From Treponema sp. (lineage in GTDB: Bacteria > Spirochaetota > Spirochaetia > Treponematales > Treponemataceae): DNA of 32,356 nucleotides. The position numbers were made by a program, and so were the translations under genes. The stretch lies in the NCBI GenBank assembly GCA_024402565.1, contig JAKSTM010000024.1, positions 1-32,356 of the forward strand, written 5' to 3'. The stretch's first letter is position 1. The number at the start of each line of letters is the position of its first letter. Shown piece after piece: positions 1 to 7,601 of the stretch. Under the pieces are notes generated by a model, which ran no database searches, was not told the origin of the DNA, and saw only the letters and a program-made list of their open reading frames with translations.

Positions 1-624
1 ACAGAAGAAGAAATCGAAAACACTGTAAAGGTTATGGGTGGTGCTGACTGGCAGATCTGGATCAACCAGCTCCTGGAAGCAGGCGTTCTTGCTGATGGAT
101 GCCGCACAGTAGCTTACTCTTACATCGGACCAAAACTGAGCCACGCTATCTACCGCAACGGTACAATCGGACAGGCTAAAAAAGACCTGGAAGCAACAGC
201 CCGCAACCTTTCTTCACAGCTCAAAGCTGCTGTAAACGGAGACGCATGGGTTTCTGTAAACAAAGGTCTGGTAACCCGTTCTTCAGCTGTTATCCCAATC
301 ATTTCTCTTTACCTTTCAATCCTCTTCAAAGTTATGAAAGCGAAGGGAATCCACGAAGGTTGTATCGAACAGATGGAACGCCTTTTCGCAGAACGTCTTT
401 ACACAGGCGACAACTTCGCTGCAGGAAACGTTCCTGTTGATGAAAACAACCTGATCCGCATTGACGACTGGGAAATGCAGGATGATGTTCAGGCTGAAGT
501 AGACAAATGCATGAGCGCAATCACAACTGAAAATCTTAAAGAATACTGTGACCTTGACGGTTACCGCCACGACTTCCTGGCTGCCAACGGCTTCGATGTT
601 GAAGGTGTAGATTACTCAGACTAG
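1..624 (+). CDS. fabV: FabV/TER-type trans-2-enoyl-(CoA/ACP) reductase, C-terminal part (5' end outside window)
   Basis: This is the last ~207 residues of an NADH-dependent trans-2-enoyl reductase of the FabV/TER family, which reduces the 2,3 double bond of enoyl-ACP or enoyl-CoA in fatty-acid synthesis or butyrate-type fermentation. The reading frame is open from base 1, so the start and most of the Rossmann domain lie upstream. The family's Tyr-x8-Lys catalytic pair is visible in AIYRNGTIGQAK (visible residues 51 and 60), preceded by AYSYIGPK. The C-terminal helical part (EQMERLFAERLY, DGYRHDFLAANGFDV) matches the family, and the fragment ends about where a ~397-aa protein should. The closest match I recall is T. 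denticola TER, known to prefer enoyl-CoA. Whether this copy serves CoA or ACP substrates cannot be settled from the fragment. It ends in TAG at 622-624. Confidence 0.92.
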   Translation, partial: TEEEIENTVKVMGGADWQIWINQLLEAGVLADGCRTVAYSYIGPKLSHAIYRNGTIGQAKKDLEATARNLSSQLKAAVNGDAWVSVNKGLVTRSSAVIPIISLYLSILFKVMKAKGIHEGCIEQMERLFAERLYTGDNFAAGNVPVDENNLIRIDDWEMQDDVQAEVDKCMSAITTENLKEYCDLDGYRHDFLAANGFDVEGVDYSD

Positions 625-631
625 TTTTGCT

Positions 632-658
632 TTCCGTCGGCCTCGGATGTTGACGGAA
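632..658 (+). terminator. Hairpin after fabV, possible terminator
   Basis: TTCCGTC (632-638) and GACGGAA (652-658) form a perfect 7-bp stem with a 13-nt loop, beginning 7 bases after the fabV stop. No T-run follows, so a canonical intrinsic terminator is not shown; it may be an mRNA-end stabiliser or a weak terminator. The remaining bases before rpmB are AT-rich and contain a perfect 12-bp palindrome, TTAAGATCTTAA, at 693-704, which could be an operator or chance in AT-rich DNA. Confidence 0.35.
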
Positions 659-722
659 CTTGCAGAATTCTGTAAACTTAACAAACTATTTTTTAAGATC
701 TTAATTAAGGTAGGTATATATT

Positions 723-944
723 ATGTCTAGAGCTTGTGATATTTGCGGTAAAGGCGTAATGAGTGGTAACAAAGTTTCTAAATCTTACAACCACACACGC
801 AGAACATGGAGACCAAACCTCCACCCAGTAAAGACAGTTATCGATGGAACAACATTCTCTCTTAAAGTTTGTACACGCTGTCTGAACCGCGGACTTTTCG
901 AAAAGAAAGTATCTGTACCAAAAGCTGCAGTAGAAAACAAATAG
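723..944 (+). CDS. rpmB: 50S ribosomal protein bL28
   Basis: A 73-residue basic protein matching ribosomal protein bL28 of the large subunit. It starts MSRACDICGKG and continues with the family's NHTRRTWRPNLH segment. It keeps two CxxC pairs (CDIC near residue 5 and CTRC near residue 51), so it is the zinc-binding C+ form rather than the zinc-independent C- form. The ATG at 723 is preceded by a purine-rich AAGGTAGG (707-714) at good spacing. It is transcribed alone: a hairpin-containing spacer lies upstream and a strong intrinsic terminator starts 24 bases after the stop. Confidence 0.97.
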   Translation: MSRACDICGKGVMSGNKVSKSYNHTRRTWRPNLHPVKTVIDGTTFSLKVCTRCLNRGLFEKKVSVPKAAVENK

Positions 945-967
945 TTTTTTATAAATGCACTTTGAAG

Positions 968-1002
968 ACCGTCCGACTTGATCAATCGGGCGGTTTTTTT
1001 TT
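968..1002 (+). terminator. Rho-independent terminator of rpmB
   Basis: ACCGTCCGA (968-976) pairs with TCGGGCGGT (986-994; one G:T pair). The loop CTTGATCAA can itself fold, because TTGATCAA is self-complementary. A run of nine T residues (994-1002) follows directly. This is a textbook intrinsic terminator and separates rpmB from the liv operon. Confidence 0.9.
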
Positions 1003-1032
1003 GCCATTTTTCTGCCTACTTAAATTTATTTC

Positions 1033-1038
1033 TATAAT
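1033..1038 (+). promoter_or_regulatory. Putative -10 box of the liv operon
   Basis: A perfect TATAAT lies 55 bases upstream of the livH start and just after the rpmB terminator, so a promoter is expected here. No good -35 hexamer sits 16-18 bases upstream (TTGCCA at 1001-1006 is too far away), so the assignment rests on the -10 alone. Confidence 0.35.
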
Positions 1039-1093
1039 ATGGCATAATTAAACGTTATATTAAAAAAACCCGATTATTAAAAAGGAGACTCCA

Positions 1094-1996
1094 TTGAACT
1101 CTTTTTCAATGTTTTTAAACCAGTTGATAAACGGGCTCCAGCTTGGAAGCATTTATGCACTTATCGCGCTGGGCTACACAATGGTTTACGGTATCGTAAA
1201 ACTTATCAACTTTGCACACGGTGACATCATGATGATGGGCGCCTATGCCGGATACTTTGTTATGCGAGCTATGGGAACAGGTTTCAGCGGCATGGCATGC
1301 GCTTTCCTCGCTGCTTTGATTTTCTGCGGACTTCTTTCACTTCTTATTGAACGCTTCGCTTACCGCCCTCTTAGAAATGCACCTCGTCTGAATTCACTTA
1401 TCACAGCAATTGCAGTTGAACTGATTCTTCAGAACCTTATGCGTGTTCTTCCATTTGTTGGACCAAACCCACGTCAGTATCCACAAATGGCACTCCGCCA
1501 ATTCAACCTTGGTGGAATTTGTACAATTTCAAATCTTCAGATTATCGTAATTGTTTCTGCCGCAGTTCTTATGCTGATTCTGAACTTCATTGTAAACTAC
1601 ACAAAAACAGGAAAAGCAATGCAGGCGGTTTCTTTCGACATGCAGGCTTCAGCACTTATGGGAATCAACGTAAACAGAACAATCGCCATAACATTCGTTA
1701 TCGGTTCTATTCTGGCAGGAGCTGGTGGTGTTCTTTACGCAACTGCTTACCCTCAGATCGAACCAACTATGGGTTACATTCCAGGACTTAAAGCCTTCGT
1801 AGCTGCCGTACTTGGTGGAATCGGTTCTATTCCTGGTGCAATGTTCGGTGGTGTAATTCTTGGAATTGCAGAAACCATGACAAAAGCTTATCTGTCTTCA
1901 AATTACGCCGACGTTATTTCATACTCAATCCTTATCGTTATCCTGCTTGTTAAGCCAACAGGAATCTTCGGTAAGAAACGTACAGTAAAGGTTTAA
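1094..1996 (+). CDS. livH: Branched-chain amino acid ABC transporter permease LivH
   Basis: A 300-aa polytopic membrane protein of the LivH family, one of two permease subunits of a high-affinity branched-chain amino-acid (or related amide/amino-acid) importer in the inner membrane. The diagnostic segment GYTMVYGIVKLINFAHGDIM lies near residues 27-46, and the C-terminal GGIGSIPGAMFGG loop, which faces the ATPases, is present. The start is TTG at 1094: AAGGAG (1082-1087) sits 6 bases upstream, whereas the first in-frame ATG (1109) is 21 bases from that ribosome site. It is the first gene of livHMGF, with the next start 12 bases after its stop. Substrate specificity is not readable from the permease; urea or other amino-acid transporters use the same fold. 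Confidence 0.93.
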   Translation: MNSFSMFLNQLINGLQLGSIYALIALGYTMVYGIVKLINFAHGDIMMMGAYAGYFVMRAMGTGFSGMACAFLAALIFCGLLSLLIERFAYRPLRNAPRLNSLITAIAVELILQNLMRVLPFVGPNPRQYPQMALRQFNLGGICTISNLQIIVIVSAAVLMLILNFIVNYTKTGKAMQAVSFDMQASALMGINVNRTIAITFVIGSILAGAGGVLYATAYPQIEPTMGYIPGLKAFVAAVLGGIGSIPGAMFGGVILGIAETMTKAYLSSNYADVISYSILIVILLVKPTGIFGKKRTVKV

Positions 1997-2008
1997 TCAA
2001 GGAGGAAA

Positions 2009-3031
2009 ATGATGAAAAACAAGTTTATTCGTAACACAATCATACTTTCCTGCATTGCCGCATTCTGTATTTTTGTTCCAACAATTCTTATTAAATTCGA
2101 TATTATTTTGGATGCTTACGTTGCTCAGCTCCTTACTCTTTCTGGAGTAAACGCAATCATGGCACTGAGTGTAAACATGATCTGTGGTATTACCGGTCAG
2201 CTTTCCCTTGGTCAGGCTGGATTTATGGCAATCGGTGCTTATGCTACAGTTCTCCTTACAGAAGCTGGTTGTCCACTGTTTATCTCGGTAATTGTCGCTG
2301 CCATAATCACTGCAGTATTCGGATTCCTTATTGGATTCCCAGTTTTGAAACTTGAAGGTGACTACCTGGCAATCGTTACACTGGCATTCGGAGAAATCAT
2401 CCGCGTAGTTCTTATCAACCTGAAAGGACTTACAGGCGGACCAAACGGAAAACAGTTCGTTACAATGCTTTGTCTGGATCCAACACTGGCATATCTGGTA
2501 ATCATTTCTGTAATGGTTCTTTTGATTGTTCTAGTTCAAAACTTTATCCGTTCAACATACGGACGTTCTATCCTGGCTGTTCGTGAAGATGAAATTGCTG
2601 CAAACAGTTCTGGTATCCCAATCTTCAAATACAAAATGATGGGATTCGTAATTGCTTCGTTTATCGCAGGTGTTGGTGGAGCTCTTTATGTTATGCTTAT
2701 CGGATTCATCAAACCAGACCAGGCTTCTTTCAATAAATCTATCGACTACCTCATTTACGTAGTTCTTGGTGGAATGGGATCAACAACAGGTTCAGTTCTT
2801 GCAGCCTTCGTTCTGACAATTCTTCAGGAAGTTCTCCGCTTCCTGAAAGACTTCCGTCTCCTGATTTATCCTGTAATTCTGATTATCGTAATGCTCTTCA
2901 GACCACAGGGCCTTTTAGGAACAAAAGAAGCATCATTTATAAAATCTTTTGATTGGATTAAAGCCGGCGGATTCAAAACCTTAGGTGAAAAATTCAAGAA
3001 AAGCAAGAAATCAGAAAAGGAGGCCGAATAA
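2009..3031 (+). CDS. livM: Branched-chain amino acid ABC transporter permease LivM
   Basis: A 340-aa membrane permease of the LivM family, partner of LivH. Hallmarks are GQLSLGQAGFMAIGAYA near residue 64, KLEGDYLAIVTLAFGEIIR near residue 113, the GLTGGPNGK loop, and GGMGSTTGSVLAAF near the C-terminus. It ends in a lysine-rich cytoplasmic tail (KKSKKSEKEAE). Two adjacent ATGs are possible: 2009, only 3 bases after AAGGAGG (1999-2005), and 2012, 6 bases after it. The second is better spaced, which would drop one Met. Its TAA stop overlaps the livG ATG by one base (TAATG at 3029-3033), indicating translational coupling. Confidence 0.93.
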   Translation: MMKNKFIRNTIILSCIAAFCIFVPTILIKFDIILDAYVAQLLTLSGVNAIMALSVNMICGITGQLSLGQAGFMAIGAYATVLLTEAGCPLFISVIVAAIITAVFGFLIGFPVLKLEGDYLAIVTLAFGEIIRVVLINLKGLTGGPNGKQFVTMLCLDPTLAYLVIISVMVLLIVLVQNFIRSTYGRSILAVREDEIAANSSGIPIFKYKMMGFVIASFIAGVGGALYVMLIGFIKPDQASFNKSIDYLIYVVLGGMGSTTGSVLAAFVLTILQEVLRFLKDFRLLIYPVILIIVMLFRPQGLLGTKEASFIKSFDWIKAGGFKTLGEKFKKSKKSEKEAE

Positions 3032-3816
3032 TGAGTGATTCTAAAACAGTTTTAAAAGCTTCCGAAATTTCAATTGTTTTCGGTGGACTTTGCGCCGTTA
3101 GTAATTTTTCATGTGAACTGAAAGAAGGCGAACTGGTTGGGTTGATTGGACCAAACGGTGCTGGAAAAACAACAGTTTTCAATATGCTTTCGGGCGTTTA
3201 CACTCCAACAAGTGGCCAGATTACTTTCACAGACCGAAACGACAAAGTTCATATTACAAATAAAAAAACACCGGCAAATTTGAATAAAATGGGTATTGCC
3301 CGTACATTCCAGAACATCCGCCTGTTTGGAAATCTTACAGTTGCCGACAACGTTCGTATCGCGCTTCACAACCAGCGCATTGTAAACATGATTGATGTTT
3401 TACTTCGTCTTCCAAAACTTCGTCGTGACGAAAAACTTATGAACCAGAAAGTTGATGAAATGCTGGCAGTTGTAAACCTTTCCGATAAGAAAAATGATTT
3501 GGCAAAGAACCTTTCATACGGTGAACAGCGCCGCCTGGAAATTGCACGTGCCCTTGCTTCAAACCCAAGACTTCTTCTTCTGGACGAACCTGCCGCTGGT
3601 ATGAACCCACAGGAAACAGAAGAACTTCGTCAGATGATTGAAAAAATACGTGCCGATTTCAAACTGACTGTTCTTCTTATTGAACACGATATGAAATTTG
3701 TTATGGGAATCTGTGAACGCATTATGGTTCTGGACTACGGTCGCATTATTGCAGAAGGCCTTCCTGAAGAAATCAGAACAAACCCACAGGTAATTAAAGC
3801 CTATTTAGGGAATTGA
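3031..3816 (+). CDS. livG: Branched-chain amino acid ABC transporter ATPase LivG
   Basis: A 261-aa ABC ATPase of the LivG type that powers the LivHM permease on the cytoplasmic side. Visible motifs in order: Walker A GPNGAGKT (residues 40-47), Q-loop Gln near 94 in RTFQNIRLF, signature LSYGEQRR (161-168), Walker B LLLLDEP (181-187) and the switch His in IEHDM (219). The PAAGMNPQET stretch after Walker B is typical of LivG. The start overlaps the livM stop by one base. The stop codon lies inside a short AATTGACAATTGATAATGG-type repeat (see the repeat entry), so the repeat has abutted or reshaped the gene's end. Confidence 0.94.
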   Translation: MSDSKTVLKASEISIVFGGLCAVSNFSCELKEGELVGLIGPNGAGKTTVFNMLSGVYTPTSGQITFTDRNDKVHITNKKTPANLNKMGIARTFQNIRLFGNLTVADNVRIALHNQRIVNMIDVLLRLPKLRRDEKLMNQKVDEMLAVVNLSDKKNDLAKNLSYGEQRRLEIARALASNPRLLLLDEPAAGMNPQETEELRQMIEKIRADFKLTVLLIEHDMKFVMGICERIMVLDYGRIIAEGLPEEIRTNPQVIKAYLGN

Positions 3817-3840
3817 CAATTGATAATGGACAATTGACAT
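3811..3840 (+). repeat. AATTGACA/AATTGATA short repeat at livG 3' end
   Basis: The stretch reads as near-tandem copies of CAATTGA(C/T)A separated by ATGGA, covering the last codon and stop of livG. Sequences of this GACAATTGATAATGGACAATT type occur as dispersed intergenic repeats in several unrelated bacterial genomes (recalled, not checked). The rest of the livG-livF spacer (to 3904) shows no hairpin terminator, so livF is probably still cotranscribed. Confidence 0.5.
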
Positions 3841-3904
3841 TTTGTCTTCCATAGATGAAAGTCTTTTGTCTTGAGGAAATCTATCTGTAAAGGACAATAA
3901 GGAA

Positions 3905-4609
3905 ATGTTAAAAGTAGATAATTTAGTTGTAAACTATGGTGCAATCAATGCCCTGCGCGGAATCTCTTTCGAAGTAAACCAGGGAGAAATCATTACACTG
4001 ATCGGATCAAACGGCGCTGGAAAAACAACAACTCTGCATGCTGTTTCAAACATCATCAAAAAGCAGAGCGGTTCAATCACTTTCAAAGGCGAAGACATCA
4101 CTTCAATGCCTGCCGACAAAATTGTTACAAAACATCTGATTCAGGTTCCGGAAGGACGCCGCATTTTCTTGAATCTTTCTGTAAAAGAAAATCTTGAACT
4201 GGGAGCATACCTCCGCAAAGACAAAGAAAATATCAAAAAAGATCTGGAACGCGTTTACGAATATTTTCCTCGCATGAAGGAACGTATCAAGCAGAATGCA
4301 GGAACTCTTTCTGGTGGTGAACTTCAGATGCTGGCAATGGGGCGCGCTCTTATGGCGCAGCCTGATCTTCTGCTTCTAGATGAACCTTCCATGGGTCTGG
4401 CACCAATTCTTGTAGATGAAATCTTCAACATCGTTCAGAAAATCAACAAAGACGGAACCACAATCCTTCTGGTTGAACAGAACGCCATGAAAGCTCTTTC
4501 TATCGCTAACCGTGCATACGTTCTGGAAACAGGAACAATCACAAAGAGTGGAAACGCTCAGGACCTGCTTACAGATCCTGCAGTAAAAGCAGCGTACCTC
4601 GGCGGCTGA
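3905..4609 (+). CDS. livF: Branched-chain amino acid ABC transporter ATPase LivF
   Basis: A 234-aa ABC ATPase of the LivF type, the second nucleotide-binding subunit that pairs with LivG. Motifs: Walker A GSNGAGKT (34-41), signature LSGGE (135-139), Walker B LLLLDEP (155-161) followed by SMGLAP, a LivF hallmark. The switch position reads VEQNA, so Gln (about residue 192) replaces the usual His, as is normal for LivF. The ATG at 3905 has AAAGGA (3889-3894) 10 bases upstream; a closer AAGGAA nearly touches the start. An 88-bp spacer separates it from livG, whereas the other liv genes are nearly contiguous. No livJ/K-type binding-protein gene follows; a convergent operon begins beyond a long inverted repeat. 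Confidence 0.94.
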   Translation: MLKVDNLVVNYGAINALRGISFEVNQGEIITLIGSNGAGKTTTLHAVSNIIKKQSGSITFKGEDITSMPADKIVTKHLIQVPEGRRIFLNLSVKENLELGAYLRKDKENIKKDLERVYEYFPRMKERIKQNAGTLSGGELQMLAMGRALMAQPDLLLLDEPSMGLAPILVDEIFNIVQKINKDGTTILLVEQNAMKALSIANRAYVLETGTITKSGNAQDLLTDPAVKAAYLGG

Positions 4610-4630
4610 TACTAGTTTCATCAAATTCTC

Positions 4631-4734
4631 TTGAAAACGGGTCCCAGCATCGCGAATTCGTGCCTTCAGTGAAATGTGTCCTCACTTCGTTGCGGGATTT
4701 CACTGAGTCACGATTCGCTGCGTCCCATTTTCAA
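4631..4734. repeat. 104-bp imperfect inverted repeat between convergent operons
   Basis: Three nested arm pairs are visible. TTGAAAACGGG (4631-4641) pairs with CCCATTTTCAA (4724-4734) with one mismatch. GCGAATTCGTG (4652-4662) pairs with CACGATTCGC (4709-4718) with a one-base bulge. TCAGTGAAAT (4666-4675) pairs perfectly with ATTTCACTGA (4697-4706). No T-run flanks either side. It lies between the convergent livF and tyrosine phosphatase genes and may act as a bidirectional transcription end, or be a dispersed palindromic element. No protein is encoded here. Confidence 0.7.
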
Positions 4735-4790
4735 ATAAATCTGTCCTATTAAGTATCCCCCACCTCATCCCAAAGAAATAAAAAAGTTTT

Positions 4791-5243
4791 TTAGTCTAGT
4801 TTATCCCAAAGACCAAGACATCCTGCAAGAACGTCTTCGTAGGTGGCATCAAAGTTTCCTGTATACCACGGATCGGCTACTTCACTGTGATTTGAAGGGG
4901 CATATTCCAAAAGCAAATGAGTTTTTTCGTCATAATCATTTCCGAACAGGCGGTGTAATCCCCAAAGGTTTTCCTGGTCCATGGCAATAATCAAATCATA
5001 ACTTTCACAGTCATTTCTTGTAATGCGGCGCGCAGCACGGCGACTAAAAGGAATTCCTTCCTGACGAAGTTTTTGTTTTGTTCCAGGATGTGTGTCATTT
5101 CCAATTTCTTCAAGACTTGTAGCAGTTGAATCAATTACAAAATCATTTTCCCTGCCACGGCTTTTCACAATATGCTTCATCACGAATTCTGCCATAGTTG
5201 AACGGCAAATATTTCCATGACATACAAACATTATTTTATGCAC
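4791..5243 (-). CDS. Low molecular weight protein-tyrosine phosphatase
   Basis: A 150-aa cytoplasmic phosphatase of the low-molecular-weight PTP family (Wzb/YwlE/Etp-like). The CX5R active-site loop is CHGNICRS, with Cys8 as nucleophile and Arg14 binding phosphate; the general acid is Asp124 in the DPWY motif. Relatives dephosphorylate tyrosine kinases of polysaccharide export or protein-arginine phosphates; no kinase gene lies nearby to decide. The start is GTG at 5241-5243: AAGGAG (complement of 5251-5256) sits 7 bases upstream, far better placed than for the in-frame ATG at codon 5. The start overlaps the end of the upstream membrane-protein gene by 8 bases, so the two are coupled. It is last in a five-gene operon. 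Confidence 0.9.
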   Translation of the reverse strand: MHKIMFVCHGNICRSTMAEFVMKHIVKSRGRENDFVIDSTATSLEEIGNDTHPGTKQKLRQEGIPFSRRAARRITRNDCESYDLIIAMDQENLWGLHRLFGNDYDEKTHLLLEYAPSNHSEVADPWYTGNFDATYEDVLAGCLGLWDKLD

Positions 5244-6252
5244 TTTTGGACTCCTTGTTTATTATTTTTGAAAATATCCAGATTACAAATCCAATTACAC
5301 AAGGCACAATCCATGTACAAAATCTATAAACCAGAACACCTGTAATAGCATGAGCCTGAATTACAAGTCCTTCAAAGAACATAACAAATGCAAATTCCAA
5401 AGCGCCCACACCAGACGGAGCCGGAATTAATGTAGCAGAAACAAATGCTACCGACATAAGAAGCGTACAATCCAGAAGACTTACGTCACTGCTGCTTCCA
5501 AGAATAAAAGCCGGAATGAAATAAAAAGCACTCATTTTAATTACATTTAGTATAAAAACTTCTACAAGCAATGTCGGGTAATGAATATAAGTTTGACCTG
5601 CTTCATTCAACTGATTTACAGTTTTTCGCCATTTTTCAAAAAGCTCTGTCTTCTTTGAAAATTTTTCTTTCAGTTTATCCAGAATAAAATTCATTAATCT
5701 ATTCAGTTTTATAGAAAAAGCGAGTCCCGTCACTAAGAAGGAAACAAAGAATGAAAACAAAATTGCTGAAATCACGAGTACTTTATGATCATTCATTATT
5801 CCACTGGTTTCCGGCTTAAGGCTTAAAAAAATAAAACTTGCGAGACACATAATCACCATAGTAAAGCGTTTAAAACCATACTGCATAAGTGTGAGCCCGC
5901 TTCCCTTTCCTGCCGGAATTCCGTCTTTTTGAAGAAAAAGAATTTCTGCAAAACCCGAACCAGTTCCCATTGTCAGAACACGAAAAAACTCACAGATCAG
6001 GGAAAGCGAAAACCCTTTATGCCATTTATAATTCTGATTGATTAGGCGTCCCATTCTAAACATTATGGTTCCTTCGCAAAGATAATAAATCATCGCAATA
6101 AGGCAACAAAAAAGGATAGTAGAACGGTCCATAGAACGGATACCATTTATTACGTCAGTTACAGTATCCCGATAAATAACAAAGGCCAGTCCCAGAAGTA
6201 TAAGGACAATGGCCCATGCAAGAATAGATTTCAATATTTCATTTTTCTTCAT
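5236..6252 (-). CDS. LPG-synthase-TM / UPF0104 family membrane protein
   Basis: A 338-aa inner-membrane protein with about eight predicted helices, of the family named after the flippase domain of MprF (PF03706, also YbhN/AglD-like). The family signature is near the C-terminus: LIPAPSGVGALEFAFVMFFE (around residues 275-294). Members move or help make lipid-linked or charged lipids, but the substrate differs between members and cannot be read here. There is no MprF synthase domain. It starts 7 bases after the protease stop with only a weak ribosome site (AATAAGA), suggesting coupling, and its end overlaps the phosphatase start by 8 bases. Confidence 0.82.
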   Translation of the reverse strand: MKKNEILKSILAWAIVLILLGLAFVIYRDTVTDVINGIRSMDRSTILFCCLIAMIYYLCEGTIMFRMGRLINQNYKWHKGFSLSLICEFFRVLTMGTGSGFAEILFLQKDGIPAGKGSGLTLMQYGFKRFTMVIMCLASFIFLSLKPETSGIMNDHKVLVISAILFSFFVSFLVTGLAFSIKLNRLMNFILDKLKEKFSKKTELFEKWRKTVNQLNEAGQTYIHYPTLLVEVFILNVIKMSAFYFIPAFILGSSSDVSLLDCTLLMSVAFVSATLIPAPSGVGALEFAFVMFFEGLVIQAHAITGVLVYRFCTWIVPCVIGFVIWIFSKIINKESKSA

Positions 6253-6259
6253 TCTTATT

Positions 6260-7561
6260 TTAAATTAGTCCACCATACCCAGAATCAGATCCTTCGGTGT
6301 CTCCTTCAAGTTTTATTTTTAATTCAACATCTTTTCGGTCACGACGAACTGTAACAGTTACTACATCCCCAGGTCGCTTATTTTCCAAAGCCAGATAATA
6401 ATCAGCTAACGAAGTAATTGCCGTGTTGTCGATTTTTCTAATTACATCACCGCCCAAATAAATCACATTACGACGGTTTCCATAATATACAGCTTCCGTT
6501 CCGCCACGAAGTCCTGCTTTTTCTGCAAGAGAACCTTTACCCACACTGGATACAAGCATGCCAGTGTTAACATCTAAGCGGGCATATTGTGCGATTCGAT
6601 TTGTAAGCTGAATCACATTTATGTCCATTGTTCCACGATTTACTTTTCCATATTTCAAAAGATCTTTTACAACGCGGACAGCTGTTTCACTTGGAACTGC
6701 AAAACCAACTCCTGCTGAACTGTTAGAATTTGAAACAATCATTGTATTAATTCCAATCATTCGTCCATTTGTGTCGAGTAAAGGACCACCAGAATTTCCA
6801 GGATTAATTGCTGCATCAGTTTGAATCATATTATTAATTATTCGTCCTGTTGCAGAATCCTTAAGTGGTCGTCCCAAGCTGGAAACAATTCCTGTAGTCA
6901 TAGTTCGGGTAAGTCCGTATGGATTTCCAATTGCAATTACTTTTTGACCAACGCGCAAATTTTGTGAATCGCCAAACTGAATTGTTTTTAAAGAAACACC
7001 TTCTGGCGGATTAAATTTAATTACTGCAAGGTCACTGTCGGCGTCCTGCCCAACAACTTCAGCTTCATACTGAGTTCCATCAGAAAGTGAAACGTAAATT
7101 TTTGTAGCTTTCTGAATTACATGAACATTTGTCAAAATGTAACCACGTTTATCTATGATTGAGCCTGAACCACTTCCACCATCCTGAACATATGGTTCCA
7201 AAAACCAGTCATAGGCCACAACCTGAGTATTGATATTTACAACGGCGTCGCTGCATTTTTCATATACTGAAATATTCTGAACTTCATCCTGAGTATATGT
7301 AACAGAATCGCTGACTGGAATTGTTGTTATTGTTTCTGGAGAAGTTTCCAAAAGACTCGAAAGAACTTCATCATTTTTTGATGAAACTGAAACTGGAGTT
7401 TCAGAAACCGGCGCCTTTGAAATCTGAGTTTCAGATGTCTGATTTTCGGAATTTACCGCTTTTTTAAAATATGTTGAAAATCCTAAAGCGGATACACCAC
7501 AAACAATGGCACCAACCACAATTGATGTAAAAACTATCTGTCCTCGAGTATACAAACGCAT
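6260..7561 (-). CDS. HtrA/DegP-like periplasmic serine protease with PDZ domain
   Basis: A 433-aa trypsin-like protease of the HtrA/DegQ/DegS family, which degrades or refolds damaged envelope proteins. An N-terminal hydrophobic segment (about 8-30) anchors or exports it. A Ser/Thr-rich linker (about 35-90) contains repeated SETQIS/SETPVS-like stretches. The catalytic triad is His147 (LTNVHVI), Asp177 (DSDLAVI) and Ser257 (GNSGGPL). One PDZ domain covers about 313-412 and a short Gly/Ser-rich tail ends the protein. With one TM segment and a single PDZ it resembles DegS or Gram-positive HtrA in layout. GAGGA (complement of 7568-7572) lies 6 bases before the ATG. It is 40 bases downstream of the PEGA gene in the same operon. 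Confidence 0.93.
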   Translation of the reverse strand: MRLYTRGQIVFTSIVVGAIVCGVSALGFSTYFKKAVNSENQTSETQISKAPVSETPVSVSSKNDEVLSSLLETSPETITTIPVSDSVTYTQDEVQNISVYEKCSDAVVNINTQVVAYDWFLEPYVQDGGSGSGSIIDKRGYILTNVHVIQKATKIYVSLSDGTQYEAEVVGQDADSDLAVIKFNPPEGVSLKTIQFGDSQNLRVGQKVIAIGNPYGLTRTMTTGIVSSLGRPLKDSATGRIINNMIQTDAAINPGNSGGPLLDTNGRMIGINTMIVSNSNSSAGVGFAVPSETAVRVVKDLLKYGKVNRGTMDINVIQLTNRIAQYARLDVNTGMLVSSVGKGSLAEKAGLRGGTEAVYYGNRRNVIYLGGDVIRKIDNTAITSLADYYLALENKRPGDVVTVTVRRDRKDVELKIKLEGDTEGSDSGYGGLI

Positions 7562-7601
7562 TTTTATTCCTCATTTAAAAAATAAAAAATTTTAATAGAA
7601 A

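Noticed and set aside
1109..1111. ATG as the livH start
   Set aside because: It is 21 bases from the AAGGAG, whereas the TTG at 1094 is 6 bases from it.
4780..4792. AAAAAAGTTTTTT as a terminator for the phosphatase gene
   Set aside because: A one-base loop between A6 and T6 cannot form a stable GC-rich stem, and it overlaps the stop codon.
5229..5231. ATG at codon 5 as the phosphatase start
   Set aside because: The GTG at 5241-5243 is 7 bases from a strong AAGGAG and preserves the family's N-terminal strand before the CX5R loop.
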